Positions 60,589 through 64,000 of a stretch of 64,000 nucleotides of DNA are shown here, piece after piece (the first letter of the stretch is position 1; each line of letters begins with the position of its first letter). This DNA comes from Terrilactibacillus sp. S3-3 (GTDB lineage Bacteria > Bacillota > Bacilli > Bacillales > Sporolactobacillaceae). The stretch is taken from contig CP129291.1 in NCBI GenBank assembly GCA_030437565.1, forward strand, positions 1,736,001-1,800,000, in the 5' to 3' direction. A program made the translations under genes and the position numbers. Below the pieces are notes generated by a model. It was not told the origin of the DNA. It made no database searches and saw only the letters and a program-made list of their open reading frames with translations.

Positions 60589-62293
60589 ATGAGGGTTTCT
60601 TTGGAAAAATTTAAGAATAGGAGATAAGTATGTTCTGAATCTCGGCATCGTCATTTTTTTGACGCTGTTATCGATTTTGCTGAGTGTACTGTTTCTTGTC
60701 CAATCTGAGCAGAAAGTGGACGAAGCGGGGCAGAAAGGAAACAGAGCGATCGAAATAACAGAAATCAGTTCGTTATTTCGGGCAAAGGATATTCGCGTTG
60801 TTGACTACATCATGAATCCGGGCGATGCCGTGATCAAGGCCTATACGCAGGATCAGCAGCAGCTGACTCAGCTGGAAAAGAAAATCAAGCCTTATATGGA
60901 CACGGCGCAAGAACAGGCAGACTATAACAAAATCTTGCAGAACGACTCAAAGATTTATAATCTGTTCCAAAATGAATTTGTTCCGGCGGTGTTGATGAAC
61001 AACATGAAAGCAGCGCGGGACATCCGTGCGGAGCAAGAAAAATTACAGAACGAAACGCTGGGGCTGGTCTCAGACTTAAGGCAAGCGGTGAAAGCTGAGC
61101 AGGAGCATGCGGTGGACCAGTCCAAACAGAAAATCAGCCAAACGATCATCTTGCTCATCTGCAGTCTGCTGCTATCTATTTTGATCAGCACTTTCGTGAC
61201 CTGGCTCATCCAGAAGACGATGAAGCGGTCATTCAATGAAGTCATTACGATGACGGAAAGTGTCGCTGCAGGTGATCTGCGGAACACAGCGCTTTCTGCG
61301 GCGGGCGGTGATGAACTGGGGACGATCGCGACGGCGCTGGGAAAGATGAAAGTAAAATTGGTAGAAATGGTTGAGGATATTGCTCAGTCGGCCGCGACCA
61401 TTCGCCAGAACAGTGAACGTCTCATTCAATCAACCGCTGTTGTGGCGGCGAACAGCCGCGAAGTGAAAGTCACGATGGCCGAGTTTGCAAGCGGACAGGA
61501 CAGCCAGGCAAAAGATACCGTTCAGATCTCAGACTGGACGCACGAGTTTATGCATGGCTTGCAAACGGAGGCGGCCAGCGCAGAAACGATGCGGCGCTCT
61601 TCACTGTCGGTTATGGACCGGGCGAAGGAGAGCGGAGCCCTCATTATCCGTTCCATTGCCAACATGAATGATATTTACCATTCAGTGACCGATGCTTTCG
61701 AAAAAATGAACGGTCTGCAAAAACGGACAAAAGATATCTCCGCTCTTATTCGCTTCATTGAGAAAATTTCCAAGCAAACCAATATGTTATCGTTAAATGC
61801 CACGATCGAAGCGGCGCGGGCGGGTGAAAAAGGCGAAGGATTCTCTGTCGTCGCCGAAGAAATCAGACAGCTTTCCCAGCAGACGGCTTCATCGGTCGAT
61901 GAAATGACGGCGATTCTATCCGGGATCGGCCATGATGCGGAGCAGGTGGGGGCGGCGCTGCAAAAAAGTTATCTGCAGGCCGAGAAAAGTTCGGAACAAA
62001 TTTCAGCTACAGGACGCCATTTTACCAAAATGAAAGAGCATATGTCGGCAGTGACCCGCAACATGAAAACCATGGCGGCGCGGCTGACGGAAGTGAGCCG
62101 AAGCGGGGTGCAAATGAAGCAGTCGCTTGAAACGATTGCTTCCGTGTCGGAAGAGACGACGGCAGGCGTCGCTGAAGTCTCCGCTTCGATGGATAACGTC
62201 CACGAAACGATGCGTGCGGTCTCCAGCGAAGCCGAGCATCTAGGGGAGATAGCCAAACGGCTGGATAATATGACCCGGCGGTTTAAATTATAA
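60589..62293 (+). CDS. Methyl-accepting chemotaxis protein, frameshifted at the N-terminus
   Basis: Chemoreceptor of about 568 residues. It starts [12 protein letters not shown] after AGAGGTG, with a frame break near 60620; then the first membrane helix [20 protein letters not shown], an extracellular four-helix-bundle sensor of about 145 residues, a second helix [24 protein letters not shown] domain ([20 protein letters not shown]) and the signalling domain with [20 protein letters not shown]. The small sensor of the four-helix type is common in Bacillus receptors. Ligand unknown. A terminator follows. Confidence 0.9.
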
Positions 62294-62325
62294 TGATCCA
62301 TAAGTAAATCCGATTGATCAAAGAG

Positions 62326-62352
62326 CGCTGCCGTTCCCCGGCGGAGTTTTTT
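62326..62352 (+). terminator. Rho-independent terminator after the chemoreceptor
   Basis: CTGCCG and CGGCGG pair (one G-T pair) around TTCCC and are followed by AGTTTTTT. Confidence 0.6.
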
Positions 62353-62466
62353 CAAATGCTTGAAAACGCGGGCGGAACAAAAAGCCATTGACAGCAGCAG
62401 GCGACAATACTATGATATTACGTACAATTATTCTTTATATTGAACGGATACAAGGGGAGAAAGATT

Positions 62467-63194
62467 GTGAGCAGCATCAGAAAAATGGCTATCATGGACG
62501 AAAGACCGTCATCTTCTTTTATTAAAGGGGTGGCGGACGGCGTGCCGACACTGCTCGGCTATGTCAGCATTGCTTTTGCCGCCGGCATGGTCGGAAGCGC
62601 CACCCATCTTTCCATTTTAGAAAATGCGCTGTTGGCCGCTCTCGTTTACGCCGGCGCGTCGCAGTTTATTATTTGTGCGATGCTGGCGGCGGCCAGTCCG
62701 GTGTCGGCGATTATTTTCACGACTTTTATTGTCAATGTACGCCATTTTCTCATGTGTTCCACGCTCGCTCCGCATCTGAAAGCCTATTCGCTGCAAAAAA
62801 ATATCGGAATTGGCGCACTGGTGACTGATGAGACGTTTGCCGTCGCCATGAACAAAATCGGCAGAGGCGGAAAGATTGACGATCGCTGGATGAATGGCCT
62901 GAATCTGTCGGCGTATATCGTTTGGGTATTGTCTTGTGCGGCCGGAGCGATGCTCGGAAAATGGATTTCCGATCCGCAGAGCCTGGGGCTGGATTTTGCT
63001 CTGACAGCGATGTTTGTGGCGTTGTTGATTCTGCAGCTGCAAAGCATCAAACGTTCCGCCCTGAAACATCATCTCGTGCTGGTTGTTTCACGATCGTGAT
63101 CATGGTCGGCCTGTCTTTCTTTATGTCTTCTTATTTGGCCGTCGTCCTGTCGACGATCATTGCCGCAACGATCGGGGTGCTGACAGAGCCATGA
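62467..63194 (+). CDS. azlC: Branched-chain amino acid exporter large subunit AzlC, frameshifted
   Basis: Membrane protein of about 242 residues. It contains SSFIKGVADGVPTLLGYVSI, AALVYAGASQFIICAMLAAA and FTTFIVNVRHFLMCSTLAPH, the AzlC signature, and TDETFAVAM. One frame change near 63085 restores the last helices (SFFMSSYLAVVLSTIIAATI). It starts with GTG at 62467 after GGGGAGAAAGATT; ATG upstream at 62440 lacks a site. Partner of azlD, overlapping by four bases. Confidence 0.9.
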
Positions 63195-63514
63195 GTTTAA
63201 ATATCCATCTTCTATTGCTTATCTTGGGCTGCGCGCTCGTAACGGTGGTGCCGCGCGTTCTTCCATTCGTCATTGTCCGCAATGTCAATCTGCCCGTTCC
63301 GGTAATCAAATGGCTTTCCTATATTCCCATTTGTATTTTGACGGCGCTTGTTGTCGAGAGCGTTGTGGTGAATGACGGTCACCAGCTGACGATTAATTGG
63401 CCGGCGCTTGCCGCCATCGTTCCCGCGTTTTTTACCGCACTGTGGACAAAGAGCCTTTTGATCACCGTTATTGTGGGTGTTGCTGCAATGGCTGTTCTGA
63501 GATTCTTTTTATGA
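63191..63514 (+). CDS. azlD: Branched-chain amino acid exporter small subunit AzlD
   Basis: Intact, 107 residues with four hydrophobic helices: MSLNIHLLLLILGCALVTVV, PRVLPFVIVRNVNLPVPVIK and IPICILTALVVESVVV. Together with AzlC it exports leucine, isoleucine, valine or analogues. The start codon overlaps the azlC stop (ATGA). A terminator follows at 63522. Confidence 0.9.
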   Translation: MSLNIHLLLLILGCALVTVVPRVLPFVIVRNVNLPVPVIKWLSYIPICILTALVVESVVVNDGHQLTINWPALAAIVPAFFTALWTKSLLITVIVGVAAMAVLRFFL

Positions 63515-63521
63515 ACATTTG

Positions 63522-63566
63522 AAAAAAACCGCCTGAAACGCCTGAGAGCGTCAAGGGCGGTTTTTT
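63522..63566. terminator. Bidirectional terminator between azlD and the peptidase
   Basis: AAAAAACCGCC and GGGCGGTTTTTT pair with an inner ACGC...GCGT stem. It overlaps the last codons of the minus-strand gene. Confidence 0.85.
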
Positions 63567-64000
63567 AAATTAACGGCGGTTCTGAACGAATCTTCCAGTT
63601 CATCAACGAGCGATCCGACGAAGGCGACAACGCTTTTTATTGTTTCGGAATTTAAAAGATCGACATGTGCTTTTTTGATTAAATCGAGCGGCGGCAGGCT
63701 GCCCCCGGCTTTGAGAACGGAGAGCCAGCGGTCGACAGCCGGCTGCCCTTCCCCTTCAATTTGTCTGGCGACCGCCGTTGATATCGTCAGTCCGGCGGAG
63801 TAGGTATAGGAATAGAGACCCATATAGTAATGCGGCTGGCGCATCCATGTCAGACCGTCTCTTTCTTCTAAAGCGACCGCATCGCCCCAAAAATCGGCAA
63901 GTGTTTCATATTTCTGCCTGGTGAGGAGGGCGGCGGTGATCGATGTCCCTTTTTCAGCTAATGCAAAAAACACGCCGCTGATAGACGCCCTCTAATAAAT
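63551..64000 (-). CDS. pepF: M3 family oligoendopeptidase F, C-terminal fragment
   Basis: The gene enters from the right edge; about 150 residues are visible. The sequence LTWMRQPHYYMGLYSYTYSA (substrate-binding HxxxYxYxY region) and GLTISTAVARQIEGEGQPAV, then YLxxLKAGGS-like WLSVLKAGGSLPPLDLIKKA, is the conserved end of M3B oligoendopeptidases. The zinc site HExxH lies outside the window. A frame break or stop near 63985 separates the first residues. Cytosolic zinc peptidase of short peptides. Confidence 0.85.

Overview
The window comes from a spore-forming member of the Bacillales. The evidence is a gerP germination operon, spoIIP, a CotD-like coat protein, bacillithiol genes (bshA, bshB1) and a long block matching the Bacillus order ypjC, ypjD, dapB, mgsA, bshB1, bshA, cca, birA, panB, panC, panD, ypmA, ypmB, aspB, asnS, dnaD, nth, ponA, recU, yppE. 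The family cannot be fixed from the sequence; a Sporolactobacillaceae-like organism is a guess. I see no rRNA, tRNA, CRISPR array or intact transposase.

Reading quality dominates everything. I count about 70 frame breaks, mostly at runs of A or T, in nearly every long gene, including genes that are normally essential (asnS, dapB, dnaD, cca). Single-base assembly errors explain this better than gene decay. I therefore give each gene its full span and note where the frame changes.

Layout. 1-5.6 kb: glycosyltransferase end, MFS transporter, FetAB-type ABC exporter, DUF915 hydrolase, a uracil-DNA glycosylase. 5.8-8.5 kb: zinc alcohol dehydrogenase and an FAD amine oxidase. 8.6-10.8 kb: envelope-stress operon pspA, DUF4178, DUF4247 behind a consensus SigW promoter. 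11-14.8 kb: polyphosphate operon ppx-ppk. 15-20 kb: DUF2871 protein, cell-wall amidase, chemoreceptor, metA. 20-25 kb: accessory region with a zinc-ribbon protein, CotD, an MFS gene between inverted copies of a short repeat, and a lipid glycosyltransferase. 25.3-44.1 kb: the conserved block listed above, with a structured leader before panB and no dinG. 44.1-48.1 kb: unknown small and secreted genes and a rearranged gerP cluster. 48.3-50.7 kb: kdsA-kdsD-kdsC, a Kdo-8-phosphate pathway normally tied to lipopolysaccharide, in an otherwise Gram-positive context. 51.2-54.2 kb: TPP riboswitch and ykoEDC thiamine transporter. 54.3-64 kb: acyl-CoA synthetase, spoIIP, lysozyme-like protein, YkpA ABC-F ATPase, a second chemoreceptor, azlCD and the end of an M3 peptidase.

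The best candidates for something unusual are the kds operon with a dispersed repeat at its 3' end, the panB leader RNA, the SigW-controlled PspA module and the rearranged gerP operon.
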